A stretch of 64,000 nucleotides of DNA, from NCBI RefSeq assembly GCF_000379945.1, contig NZ_KB904124.1:604484-668483 (forward strand). Direction: 5' to 3'. Every line of letters starts with the position of its first letter. Position 1 is the first letter of the stretch. The notes below the pieces were generated by a model. That model was not told the origin of the DNA. It searched no databases and saw only the letters and a program-made list of their open reading frames with translations. This document shows, one piece after another, positions 1 through 7,818 of this stretch. This DNA is from Porphyromonas macacae DSM 20710 = JCM 13914 (GTDB lineage: Bacteria > Bacteroidota > Bacteroidia > Bacteroidales > Porphyromonadaceae). Both the position numbers and the translations under genes were made by a program.

Positions 1-62
1 TTTTGGCACAGCCCCGTTTACGTGTGTCAGTCTTTGTGCCCTGTACTTTGCGCATGATGACA
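1..62. repeat. Truncated copy of the ~165-bp dispersed repeat
   Basis: The window opens inside a repeat. It begins with the distal arm of the hairpin seen elsewhere (TTTTGGCACAGCCCC) and continues into a shortened body that ends in TGTACTTTGCGCATGATGACAC, matching the far end of the full copies at 2894-3064, 19701-19857 and 26570-26739. The middle of the element is missing here. A short open frame over it is a by-product of the repeat and not a gene. Confidence 0.7.
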
Positions 63-399
63 CTTTCTTTTCCTTTGATTGTTTTGTCAAAAAGCTTCGA
101 GAAATCATCTACAGTGCAAAAATTCAATTATATTTACTTTTATAAAGCAGTGTTTTATGAATGTATATCTTATTGGTTCCCAAATATTACAAATATTACA
201 AGATATAAATAATTCGCTGCTTTTTCAGTTATAACACACACGATATTAATCATGTTAACGGTTGACCGGGTGGTAAATTATTGACACCTTCTTACGTCGA
301 ACTGACGTGAAAATGGAAAAGGACAGGTATTATTTAACTATATGACTCTTCTTTCTTTCCGGATAGAAAAGAAGGAGAATCTTAAAAACAACATGAACC
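63..399. other. Intergenic region before the BACON lipoprotein gene
   Basis: No gene is visible. The region is AT-rich. It contains a small palindrome (ACGTC-gaact-GACGT, 294-308) and a second hairpin-forming stretch near 348-377 (CTTCTTT...AAAGAAGG) shortly before the start codon at 400. These could lie in the leader of the lipoprotein mRNA, but no clear TAnnTTTG promoter was found. Confidence 0.4.
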
Positions 400-1737
400 A
401 TGAATAAGGCAATTATTTTAGGATTATCTCTCATCTTGATGATGCTCTCCTCTTGTGTAGAGCCCAAACCCGGTATTCTTGAGGTATCACCAAACAAACT
501 TTCCTTTGGTGGCACGGAGGAGAGTCTATCCGTTACCGTTAAGTGTTCCTCGAATGATTGGACATGGGAGAGCGATTTCCCTAAGTGGATCTCTATTCAA
601 AGAAAGGATGATGGGGCAGTAACAATAACGGCTCGGCCTAACCCGGAAAGTCATGTGAGAGAGGGGCGAATTACCTTTATCTGCGAAGACCTCAAGAGTA
701 TTGTCAGCATAGAGCAAGCCCCCAAGCCTGTAGAGTATTACATTCAAGTCGTCGATCAATTGGAGCTGGATGATGTCCATGCTCCTGTAACTATCGAGGT
801 TAAGACCAATGCTCCTGCCTGGGAGATAGTAAGCAAGCCTCAATGGCTGGAGGTTTCCCAAAAAGATCAACAACTAATCATAACAGCCGGTCCGAATACC
901 GGATCCAACCGTAGAGAAGGACTCGTTACACTGGAAGCAGAGGGCAAGCAGGCCCTCTTAAAGGTTACTCAAGCAGAGAAGGCTTACGTAAGCATAAGCA
1001 AAGAATTATCGATATTTCACTATCTGGGAGGAGTGCAGACGATCTCTTTCAAGAGTAATCGCAAAGATATTGTGATAGATTACTCTGACTTCTCTGCTCA
1101 TTTCACTTCAGAAGTTATTGGTGACAATCAGCTTAGGATTTCAGCTCCAAGAAACATTCAAAATAAGGAGATCAATAGGTCTATCTCCTTTATCTACAAG
1201 GGGCGCACTCTACTCGATATTAAGGTCAATCAAGAGAAAAGCAACATCGAAGCAGATCAGAGAGCCTACTTGGTGGAGTTCTTTAAAATGACGAATGGAG
1301 AAAACTGGGTCAATAACACCAATTGGCTTTCTGACCGACCTCTATCCGAATGGTATGGCATCCGGATGGGAGATGAGGGCTATGGGGTCTACAGTATTAT
1401 TTTGAAAGACAATAATCTCTCAGGTCGTATTCCTAAGGGGTTTGGTATACTCGTCAGTGCCAACCTCATCAAGCTCCAAGGCAACGCTTTAGAGGGTGAG
1501 CTCCCCGGTGAATTGACCAACTTAAAAGAGGTTGTCATTTTAGACCTCTCCAATAATAATTTTACGGGGAGTATCCCTGCCGGGCTTTGCGGAGATTTCC
1601 CTAAAAGAATATCGCTTGATCTGAGGGGAAACAGGCTAAGCGGAACGGTACCGACTTGTTTTATTGAAAACGTCAATAAATATAAGTTCTGCCCTCAACA
1701 AGAAGGTTATAAATTCGACAATTATCATTGCAACTGA
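400..1737 (+). CDS. BACON-domain surface lipoprotein with C-terminal leucine-rich repeats
   Basis: 445 residues. A hydrophobic leader ends in the lipobox LSSC with Cys19 as the predicted lipidated residue. Residues ~23-283 form three consecutive ~85-residue beta modules with the W(L/I)xxxxxxxxxxITAxPN-type pattern of BACON domains, which are common in Bacteroidota surface and carbohydrate- or mucin-associated proteins. Residues ~284-445 start with the cap-like NGENWVNNTNWLSDRPLSEW and continue with plant-type LRRs (LSGRIP, LEGELP, FTGSIP, LSGTVP). It stands alone, followed by a strong terminator. An adhesin or ligand-binding role is inferred from the domains; no enzyme domain is present. Confidence 0.85.
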   Translation: MNKAIILGLSLILMMLSSCVEPKPGILEVSPNKLSFGGTEESLSVTVKCSSNDWTWESDFPKWISIQRKDDGAVTITARPNPESHVREGRITFICEDLKSIVSIEQAPKPVEYYIQVVDQLELDDVHAPVTIEVKTNAPAWEIVSKPQWLEVSQKDQQLIITAGPNTGSNRREGLVTLEAEGKQALLKVTQAEKAYVSISKELSIFHYLGGVQTISFKSNRKDIVIDYSDFSAHFTSEVIGDNQLRISAPRNIQNKEINRSISFIYKGRTLLDIKVNQEKSNIEADQRAYLVEFFKMTNGENWVNNTNWLSDRPLSEWYGIRMGDEGYGVYSIILKDNNLSGRIPKGFGILVSANLIKLQGNALEGELPGELTNLKEVVILDLSNNNFTGSIPAGLCGDFPKRISLDLRGNRLSGTVPTCFIENVNKYKFCPQQEGYKFDNYHCN

Positions 1738-1861
1738 ATACACTTCGTATTGGATTTGAAATAAACTCTTTAGATTGTGGAGGAGGAATATTGAGGTCTG
1801 AAACCAAGCAGCAATATTTTCAGATAGATCTTTAGATTTCCCTCCAGCTCCACCGATTAAA

Positions 1862-1897
1862 GGCGCAAACCGCTATCATGACGGTTTGCGCCCTTTT
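1862..1897 (+). terminator. Intrinsic terminator after the BACON lipoprotein gene
   Basis: GGCGCAAACCG and CGGTTTGCGCC form an 11-bp GC-rich stem around a short loop, followed by TTTTTC. It lies about 125 bp past the stop codon at 1737. Confidence 0.8.
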
Positions 1898-1935
1898 TCG
1901 ATTACCGGATAAGTAGTTTTAATACTAAGACAAGA

Positions 1936-2868
1936 TTACTTGGAAGTCGGAGGCCATTGTATTTTCCAACGTTTTACATATTCTTTCATCGGTATCATAC
2001 CGACCTCTGCTCTCCAATCATCCACTTTTAAGGTATCAACCAAAGGAGCGACATAGTGTATCCCGTTTTTATCGGATAGAATTTGAGTACCGTATTTTTG
2101 CGGACGCCCCTCTCTTACGTTTATCCGGTCTTCGAGCATTGCATATTGTGAAGTTGGGATGTCTCCCCGTTTGACAGCATCCCGAATTAAAGGCAAATAC
2201 TTCTTCTGCATCTTCAAATCGGCATGCTGGATAATAAGCCACTGGGCCATAACAGCTTTGCCGACTTTTTCTTTGCCAATCCATCCTTTTTGATTCCAGA
2301 TTTTAATCAATTCCAATCTGTTGATGCTATCCGTTCGAATCATTTCATCTATTAAATCAGACACAGCCAGAGAGTCTTCAGGTGTTTTTTTCAATTCGGA
2401 AAGATACCGAAGCCTGACATTCTGATCCGCTTTCAAAATTGCTTTCAATTTGGTTTTCAGCGGTTGATCCAGATCCCATTCCTCCTTTTTCTGGCGATTT
2501 TTCATGCTGTCTATCAAAACAGGCCATCGAGGATCGGTGTGAATTGAAACTAAATCTTTATCCTCTCCGATATCTTCGTTATACCAATCAGTCTCGATAT
2601 TCAATCGAAGATATAGATAATGGAATGCTTGTTCTTTCTCTCCACACAAAGCGGCTACACAAGCGGCATTGTAAAGATGATAAGGTTTTATTTCTTGATC
2701 CGCTGCAAAAGCTTTTTCAAAAAACCGAAAGGATTCTTTGTACTCACCTCGTTGATACAGCGAATCGGCCTGTCGGATAAACAGATTGTACATGCTACCT
2801 TTATTTTGCGCATGAATATTCACAAACCACAGACAGCAACACATTAAAATAAAATTTCTTTTTCTCAT
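1936..2868 (-). CDS. Secreted TPR/DUF6624 protein
   Basis: 310 residues from the start chosen at 2868, where MRKRNFILMCCCLWFVNIHAQ gives a normal signal peptide. A longer in-frame reading to 2925 would be encoded by the neighbouring repeat and is rejected. After the signal come TPR-like helices (DSLYQRGEYKESFRFFEKAF and following), then the DUF6624 signature GW-x6-VG-x6-W-LIIQHAD with a downstream DRI...RPQKYGTQ block. The biochemical function of DUF6624 is unknown. The gene is monocistronic and leftward. Confidence 0.75.
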   Translation of the reverse strand: MRKRNFILMCCCLWFVNIHAQNKGSMYNLFIRQADSLYQRGEYKESFRFFEKAFAADQEIKPYHLYNAACVAALCGEKEQAFHYLYLRLNIETDWYNEDIGEDKDLVSIHTDPRWPVLIDSMKNRQKKEEWDLDQPLKTKLKAILKADQNVRLRYLSELKKTPEDSLAVSDLIDEMIRTDSINRLELIKIWNQKGWIGKEKVGKAVMAQWLIIQHADLKMQKKYLPLIRDAVKRGDIPTSQYAMLEDRINVREGRPQKYGTQILSDKNGIHYVAPLVDTLKVDDWRAEVGMIPMKEYVKRWKIQWPPTSK

Positions 2869-2893
2869 GCTTTGTTTGTTATGAGGTAAAAGT

Positions 2894-3064
2894 AAGGGGG
2901 CTGTGTTAAAAATCATTTTTGGCACAGCCCCCTTTCAGGTGCATCGGAATATGTAAAGTACAAGGCGCTGAGGCTGAGAATCAAGGGAGCGTACCGAAGT
3001 ACGTGAACAAAGCCCAATGTTACAAGCAATGCAGTAATTTGCGCATGATGATACACCGTCTTGA
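2894..3064. repeat. Full copy of the dispersed ~165-bp repeat
   Basis: The left end is a near-perfect hairpin at 2896-2932 (GGGGGCTGTG...CACAGCCCCC). The body contains GTACcgaaGTAC and the right end is TTTGCGCATGATGATACACC. The reverse complement aligns over its whole length with 26570-26739 and, with more divergence, with 19701-19857. No coding capacity is seen. Confidence 0.85.
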
Positions 3065-3081
3065 TTTTTGAACTTTTTGCT

Positions 3082-4449
3082 TTATTGTAGTTTGAAATTA
3101 ATAGGTAATCTAAATTCTACCCGCACCGGTTTTCCGTCTGCATCCTTACCGGGTTCCCATTTGGGCATTGACTTTACTACACGGATGGCTTCGGTGTTCA
3201 ACTCTTTTTCGGCTTGTTTAATGGTTTCGGGAGAAACTTTTTGGGTTGTTTTATCGGTTTTCAAATCTTTCTCTTCCAGTCTCCGATAATTACCTTTTAA
3301 TACTTGTATATCAGACAGAGAACCATCTTTTTCTACAATAAAACTCAAAAAGATTTTTCCTTCCACTCTGTTATCTATAGCTATTTTCGGGTATCGAATA
3401 TTTTGAGCCAGAAATTGGTACAAAGCATTGTTTCCGGCGGGAAATGAAGGTCTGACTTTACAATAGTTGAAAACCTGTTTTGTGCTGTCTTGTCGGATAA
3501 CCGGAGCAGGCTTATCCGATTCTGTTCTGAGAGAGGGAGAAGATACTCCGGCTTTGAGCAAATTACTGCCTGCAAGCAACAGAAAAAGAGGTAAAACAGC
3601 TGTAAAATAACGCAGAATGGAAAGTTTAAGCGAAGATTTTTTTTCTGTATTCATCATCATAATTCGTTTTTTAAGATTATTACTTTGATAGTTGCAGCAC
3701 AAATACCCGGCCGTGGCATCCATACTTACACTTAATAATTCATATTGATACTTTTTGCGATCTGCACCATTACAGAGAACAGACCGGTCTGCAAGGAACT
3801 CGTGGTTATTCCGCATATTTCTCAACAGCAGATGGGCAAACGGATTCCACCACTGCAAAAGCATCACGGGCAGGCAGAGCAGCAGATCCAGACTGTGCAA
3901 GCTTTTTATGTGAGCGGTTTCATGAACCAGCACATTCTTAAAAATCGGTTTATCCGTCATATCGAGAGGCAGATAAATCCGTCTCAAGAAACTGAACGGG
4001 GTATTACCCTCCGGCATGATATAATATGCTACTGTGCCGTTCGGATCTTTTACTACGGTGGAGTCTTTAACCGTATTGTAAAGACGAAAGAGTTTTATCG
4101 AGGTTACGCATAAACAATAAACAGAACCGGTCAGCCATATATAGAAAAGAATGTCGGTCACAGAAAAAGTCGTAAGCTTTGCTGCGGACGAAACTCCATT
4201 CGCCGGATGCTGTACAAAAACGAGTTCATCCAATAAGAAGCCGGGTATCTTCAAAACTTCCGCAACCGATATCCGATCAGGGAGCAGTAGACCCGCAAGC
4301 GGCAACAGTGCACACCCCATGTATGCCAACAGATAGAAACCACGGTGCCAGCTATACATCGTATTCCGTTGAAGCAAATATCGGTCTATCAGATAAAACA
4401 GCATCAGGCCTGTGCCACTGGCAATAAGGTATGTTATAAATGCTTTCAT
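3082..4449 (-). CDS. BlaR1/MecR1-like M56 metallopeptidase with TonB C-terminal domain
   Basis: 455 residues from the start at 4449 (MKAFITYL); the 30 codons upstream lack family similarity and overlap blaI. The N-terminal half has several membrane helices (~5-25, 37-57, 98-120) and the zinc-protease motif HETAH at residues 176-180, as in the peptidase M56 sensors. A further membrane segment lies near 300-320. The C-terminus is a TonB/energy-transducer-like domain (YPKIAIDNRVEGKIFLSFIV ... PKWEPGKDADGKPV). No penicillin-binding sensor domain is present, so the signal is unknown. It follows the BlaI gene by 40 bp and is presumably its de-repressing partner. Confidence 0.85.
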   Translation of the reverse strand: MKAFITYLIASGTGLMLFYLIDRYLLQRNTMYSWHRGFYLLAYMGCALLPLAGLLLPDRISVAEVLKIPGFLLDELVFVQHPANGVSSAAKLTTFSVTDILFYIWLTGSVYCLCVTSIKLFRLYNTVKDSTVVKDPNGTVAYYIMPEGNTPFSFLRRIYLPLDMTDKPIFKNVLVHETAHIKSLHSLDLLLCLPVMLLQWWNPFAHLLLRNMRNNHEFLADRSVLCNGADRKKYQYELLSVSMDATAGYLCCNYQSNNLKKRIMMMNTEKKSSLKLSILRYFTAVLPLFLLLAGSNLLKAGVSSPSLRTESDKPAPVIRQDSTKQVFNYCKVRPSFPAGNNALYQFLAQNIRYPKIAIDNRVEGKIFLSFIVEKDGSLSDIQVLKGNYRRLEEKDLKTDKTTQKVSPETIKQAEKELNTEAIRVVKSMPKWEPGKDADGKPVRVEFRLPINFKLQ

Positions 4450-4489
4450 TGGTTCTTCTCTTTTTATTCTTGAGCGGTCTAACCGATAT

Positions 4490-4864
4490 TTACTTGGAGT
4501 TGCCTTGTTCGATAAGTTGAATGATTTCGCGCAGGTCATCTGCCGTTATCTTGCTTTCTTCGGCAAAACTCTGAACCAGACTTTTATAATCGCCGGTAAA
4601 AAACTGATTGACCATACGATTTACAGAGTGTTTTGAATAGTCCTCTTCGGGTATGGCCACGCGATAAATATATCCACGTCCTTTTCCCACCTTTCGGATG
4701 AATTCTTTTTTCTCCAGATTGTGCATGATGCTGGCTACGGTGGTATAAGGTATCTCAGGGTCGGGCAGATGAGGTATGATCATACGTACCTCTGCTTCTC
4801 CCATACTCCACATAATCTGCATCACTTCTTCTTCACGCGGGGTTAATCTTATGTTCTTACGCAT
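4490..4864 (-). CDS. BlaI/MecI/CopY-family winged-helix repressor
   Basis: 124 residues. The N-terminal winged helix has the family pattern (LTPREEEVMQIMW, PYTTVASIMHNLEKKEFI), with the usual cleavage and dimerisation region after it. It is the first gene of a two-gene unit with the M56 protease. In this family the partner protease causes loss of the repressor. Two TACGA-N5-TCGTA palindromes, one overlapping the promoter, are its likely operators. No beta-lactamase gene is adjacent, so the regulon is not obvious. Confidence 0.88.
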   Translation of the reverse strand: MRKNIRLTPREEEVMQIMWSMGEAEVRMIIPHLPDPEIPYTTVASIMHNLEKKEFIRKVGKGRGYIYRVAIPEEDYSKHSVNRMVNQFFTGDYKSLVQSFAEESKITADDLREIIQLIEQGNSK

Positions 4865-4942
4865 TGTTTCTACTGTATTAAAAGAAGACTTTCGGGTCTT
4901 TCTCTGTTCTCATTTCGAGACAGATATGACAATCCTTCACCA

Positions 4943-4995
4943 CAAAACTACGAAACTTTCGTAAACAAACAATAGAATTCTACGATTTTTTCGTA
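4943..4995 (-). promoter_or_regulatory. blaI promoter with two BlaI-type operators
   Basis: Reading leftward, TAGTTTTG (4943-4950) fits the Bacteroidota -7 box TAnnTTTG, with a TTG 19 bp upstream. A perfect palindrome TACGAAACTTTCGTA (4949-4963) sits in the spacer and touches the -7 box. A second, TACGATTTTTTCGTA (4981-4995), lies 32 bp away centre to centre, about three helical turns. The layout predicts autorepression by BlaI. Confidence 0.75.
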
Positions 4996-5087
4996 AATAT
5001 TTTTCAGGTTGTATTTCCTCTGTTAAAAACAGTTCTTAAATTTCTCGTGTATTCTGAAATAGTTGATAATTGAGAAAGTTGAAAATC

Positions 5088-5255
5088 CTAAATCTTTTCC
5101 GAAGCTTTTAGCTTTTCAATGATACCTTGTTCCCTTTCCTCTTGGGGCAGTTCTTGCGTCTTTTCGAGATGGGTTTTCAGTTCTTTTTTCTGTTTTCCCG
5201 TTAATTCGTCATCAATAGTTGAAATGGACAAATTCACTGCAAAATTTCGGAGCAT
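5088..5255 (-). other. Possible small ORF or gene remnant (55 codons)
   Basis: Read leftward from an ATG at 5255, 55 codons give a charged, helical peptide rich in K/E (for example LTGKQKKELKTHLEKTQELP, IIEKLKASEKI). The composition looks protein-like but there is no clear ribosome site and I do not recognise a family. It may be the tail of a lost gene at the left edge of the accessory island. The rest of 4996-5370 shows no gene. Confidence 0.3.
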
Positions 5256-5338
5256 ACAAAAGCCATCAAAAGCAGAAAATATTCAATCTACTTATTTTTT
5301 TCTACCATCCAACAGTCATAATAGGGAGATTAAAAGCG

Positions 5339-5346
5339 TATATTTG
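5339..5346 (+). promoter_or_regulatory. Promoter -7 box of the XRE/HD-hydrolase operon
   Basis: TATATTTG matches the Bacteroidota TAnnTTTG consensus, 24 bp before the XRE start codon. No convincing -33 element was found. Confidence 0.5.
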
Positions 5347-5370
5347 CGTATTATATGATAGGTTGATGAT

Positions 5371-5691
5371 ATGGTAAAGAACACAATCGGGACAAATCTA
5401 CTCCGAAAGTTAGAGCAGAAGATGCAGATTGTGGGAGAGCAAATCAAGTTAGCCCGACTGCGTCGTAATCTTAGTGTGGCACAGATTGTTGAGCGTGCCG
5501 CTTGCTCCCCTTTGACTGTCTCACGTATAGAGAAAGGGTCTCCTACTGTGTCTATCGGGATTTACTTGTGGATACTCTATGCCTTTCAACTTGAGGATGA
5601 CATCCTCCACCTCGCTAAAGCCGATGAACCGGGGCGTCGTCTCCAGGACCTTTCTCTCATCAATCGCCGTCGTGCCTCCAGGAAAAGTTGA
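5371..5691 (+). CDS. XRE-family helix-turn-helix regulator (antitoxin-like)
   Basis: 106 residues. Residues ~20-75 form an XRE helix-turn-helix (GEQIKLARLRRNLSVAQIVE, SPLTVSRIEKGSPTVSIGIY). The C-terminal DLSLINRRRASRKS tail is typical of regulators that in Bacteroidota sit directly before hipA-like toxins. Here, instead of hipA, the next gene is a RelA/SpoT-type HD hydrolase starting 3 bp after the stop. The pair is therefore likely one operon and a candidate toxin-antitoxin-like unit in which the toxin has been exchanged. An in-frame internal ATG at 5422 could also be the start. Confidence 0.8.
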   Translation: MVKNTIGTNLLRKLEQKMQIVGEQIKLARLRRNLSVAQIVERAACSPLTVSRIEKGSPTVSIGIYLWILYAFQLEDDILHLAKADEPGRRLQDLSLINRRRASRKS

Positions 5692-5694
5692 TCT

Positions 5695-6171
5695 ATGGAT
5701 AATAACATTTGGATAAAATCATCAGCAACGCTAGCTAAACGTTTGCATAAAGGTCAAGTAGATAAGGCTGGGATAGATTATTTTGAGGGACATCTTTGTA
5801 TGGTTGCCTCTATGGGAAAAACATGGCAAGAGCAAGTGGTGGGCTATCTTCATGATACCAGTGAAGATACTCCTAATACAGTCGAAGAGGTTCTTTCTTT
5901 ACTTGAAGAGGAGGCTCAACAGAGATTAAGTAAAGAAGATCGGTTAGAGTTGTCGACCGCATTACACTTACTCAATCATCACAGCTTTCTCAATAGAGAA
6001 GCATATATTCGAGCGATTGGACAGAATCCTTTGGCGCGAGCAGTTAAACTCAATGACATACGACACAATATGGATCTTTCTCGTTTGTCATCCCCTTCAT
6101 CAAAAGACTTTATCAGAAGAGAAAGATATGAGTGTGAATACAATTATCTATCCTTAATCTCCTCTCATTAG
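5695..6171 (+). CDS. Small HD hydrolase, RelA/SpoT-hydrolase-like (alarmone hydrolase candidate)
   Basis: 158 residues. The metal-binding pattern of the RelA/SpoT/MESH1 HD fold is complete: His33, His53-Asp54, Glu57-Asp58 (LHDTSEDT) and Asn120-Asp121 (VKLNDIRHNMD). There is no synthetase, TGS or ACT domain, so by family it would hydrolyse (p)ppGpp or a related nucleotide and not make it. The start at 5695 is 3 bp after the XRE stop. The substrate is inferred from the fold only; other nucleotide phosphohydrolase roles are possible. A stand-alone hydrolase under an XRE regulator in a toxin-antitoxin-rich island is unusual. Confidence 0.75.
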   Translation: MDNNIWIKSSATLAKRLHKGQVDKAGIDYFEGHLCMVASMGKTWQEQVVGYLHDTSEDTPNTVEEVLSLLEEEAQQRLSKEDRLELSTALHLLNHHSFLNREAYIRAIGQNPLARAVKLNDIRHNMDLSRLSSPSSKDFIRRERYECEYNYLSLISSH

Positions 6172-6219
6172 AACTTTTCTTTGTCGTTGAAAGGTTGTGT
6201 CAGACTTTTAGATTCAAAA

Positions 6220-6239
6220 GTATCCCCGAAAAGGGGTAC
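6220..6239. promoter_or_regulatory. HipB-type operator upstream of fic
   Basis: GTATCCCCGAAAAGGGGTAC is a near-perfect palindrome. It contains TATCC-N8-GGGTA, close to the TATCC-N8-GGATA operator described for Escherichia coli HipB. It lies just upstream of the -7 box at 6257, as expected for an operator. The binding protein is not known. Confidence 0.55.
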
Positions 6240-6256
6240 AATAGATTTCTATTCCT

Positions 6257-6280
6257 TATATTTGCCACTGATAAGGTATA
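6257..6280 (+). promoter_or_regulatory. Promoter core of fic, duplicated upstream of hipB at 9458
   Basis: TATATTTG (6257-6264) fits TAnnTTTG. The 21 bases from 6260 (ATTTGCCACTGATAAGGTAT plus A) recur exactly at 9461-9481 in front of the hipB-like gene. The shared block runs over the -7 box and the presumed transcription start. Confidence 0.6.
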
Positions 6281-6326
6281 TAATACTTTTTCAGAAGAAT
6301 TCGAATGCCAAATCATAAGTAAGTAA

Positions 6327-7487
6327 ATGGATATGGGCAAAAGTTATAACATACCTACATTGCCTCTCGCCTTTGATGTAGAGAGCAAAGAGATATTACG
6401 ACAGGTGAACAAGGCCAATCGAGCTTTGGCGGAATTAAAGGGGATAGCAGCAACAATTCCTAACGAAGCGATACTGATTAGCACCTTGACCCTTCAAGAG
6501 GCAAAGGATAGTTCCGAAATAGAGAATATCGTCACAACGCAAGATGATCTCTACAAAGCTGATATAAATATAGAGAAGCAACTTATAACAGCGGCTACCA
6601 AAGAGGTCCTTAGGTATCGAGAGGCTTTACAGCGAGGATTTGAATTGGTTAGAAAAGATGCTCTATTAACCAACAGCAGAATAAAGGATATTCAAATGCA
6701 CCTTGAGGGAAATAGAGCAGGTTTTCGTTCACAAGCAGGGACAATGCTAAAGAATGGTCAGGGAGAAACCGTTTACACTCCACCTCAAAATATAGATGAT
6801 ATAGAGAAGTATATGGCAAACCTTGAGGCTTTTATCAATAATCCTGAGATGTGCGAAGTCGATCCTCTAATCAAGATGGCGATTATACATCATCAGTTTG
6901 AGAGTATACACCCCTTCTATGATGGTAATGGACGAACGGGGCGTATTATCAACGTGCTCTATTTGGTGATAAATGACTTGCTTGACTTGCCAATTCTCTA
7001 CTTAAGCAGGTATATTACTCAAAATAAATCGCAGTATTACTCCTTGATCCAGGCTATTAGGGATAAAGGCGAAGATAACTCGTTGGAGTGGGAAGAATGG
7101 ATCCTTTTCATTCTTAAAGGAGTCGAACAAACGGCTCGCGACACCATTCGATTGGTGCAGGGTATCTCTAAACTAATGCAGGAGTATAAGCAGATTCTGC
7201 GTCCTCTATTTGGCAAGAACTATAAACACGAGTTGCTCAACAATCTATTTTATCATCCTTATACTAAAATCGAGTTTATGCAGAGGGACTTGATGGTTCA
7301 GCGTAAAACGGCTACTAAGTATTTGAATATGATGGTCGAAGAGAGAGTTTTAATTGTTGTAAAGATTGGAAGAGAAAATTATTACATTAATCATGCTCTT
7401 ATGGACTTGTTTCTTAATCAGGGTTCTGCATTACCACGACAAGATGAAACGATAGAATCGGTGACAGATAATCAATCACCTTTGTGA
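6327..7487 (+). CDS. Fic-domain protein, class II (adenylyltransferase type)
   Basis: 386 residues. An N-terminal Fic_N region carries the inhibitory-helix motif SSEIEN at residues 62-67, fitting [S/T]xxxE[G/N]. The core Fic motif HPFYDGNGRTGR at 195-206 has every catalytic and phosphate-binding residue. The C-terminal ~100 residues look like a winged helix (FMQRDLMVQRKTATKYLNMM). Such proteins transfer AMP to target proteins and are restrained by their own N-terminal glutamate; a separate FicA-like antitoxin is not expected. Met3 is an alternative start. The gene sits behind a promoter block shared with hipB, and is followed by three operator-like palindromes. Its target is unknown. Confidence 0.9.
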   Translation: MDMGKSYNIPTLPLAFDVESKEILRQVNKANRALAELKGIAATIPNEAILISTLTLQEAKDSSEIENIVTTQDDLYKADINIEKQLITAATKEVLRYREALQRGFELVRKDALLTNSRIKDIQMHLEGNRAGFRSQAGTMLKNGQGETVYTPPQNIDDIEKYMANLEAFINNPEMCEVDPLIKMAIIHHQFESIHPFYDGNGRTGRIINVLYLVINDLLDLPILYLSRYITQNKSQYYSLIQAIRDKGEDNSLEWEEWILFILKGVEQTARDTIRLVQGISKLMQEYKQILRPLFGKNYKHELLNNLFYHPYTKIEFMQRDLMVQRKTATKYLNMMVEERVLIVVKIGRENYYINHALMDLFLNQGSALPRQDETIESVTDNQSPL

Positions 7488-7489
7488 TG

Positions 7490-7598
7490 TGTACCCGAAA
7501 AAGGCTTTTGAGTATATATTTTCGGAATATGTACCCAAAAGAGGCAAAATGGGTACATATCCTTGGAACATGTACCCGAAAACGGTATTTTGGGTACA
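7490..7598. promoter_or_regulatory. Three tandem 28-bp GTACCC...GGGTAC operator palindromes
   Basis: Palindromes tGTACCC-N14-GGGTACa lie at 7530-7557 and 7571-7598; a third, with a decayed right arm, is at 7490-7517. Centres are 40 and 41 bp apart, close to four helical turns, which would put three bound dimers on one DNA face. The array starts 3 bp past the fic stop and ends 40 bp before the truncated hipB-like gene, so it most likely controls hipB'-HEPN. Confidence 0.7.
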
Positions 7599-7637
7599 TG
7601 TTCAGAATGTGGTACTTCTTCAAGTAATTGATATAAT

Positions 7638-7802
7638 ATGGTAGCAAAGACAGTCATAGCGCAGTATGTGAAAGAGATGCGCAAGAAATATAAACTGACA
7701 CAGGTAGACCTCTCTGAAAAAGCTGGAGTGGGTCTACGCTTCGTTCGTGAACTGGAGCAAGGCAAGAGCACTCTTCGCCTCGATAAGGTCAATAGGTCGT
7801 AG
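7638..7802 (+). pseudogene. Truncated hipB-like antitoxin gene (hipB')
   Basis: 54 codons, almost identical in protein to the first 52 residues of the intact hipB-like gene at 9493 (MVAKTVIAQYVKEMRKKYK versus MEAKTIIAQYVKEMRKKYK). Similarity stops abruptly after DKVN, at the DNA sequence GATAAGGTCAATA, and a stop follows two codons later. The helix-turn-helix is largely present but the C-terminal helix and tail are gone. The HEPN gene starts 16 bp downstream. It could still make a DNA-binding peptide acting on the palindromes upstream, so 'pseudogene' is a cautious label. Confidence 0.75.
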
Positions 7803-7818
7803 ATAATTACAGTGAGAT

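Noticed and set aside
3..212. 69-codon open frame at the left edge
   Set aside because: It is produced by the truncated dispersed repeat and shows no protein-like features.
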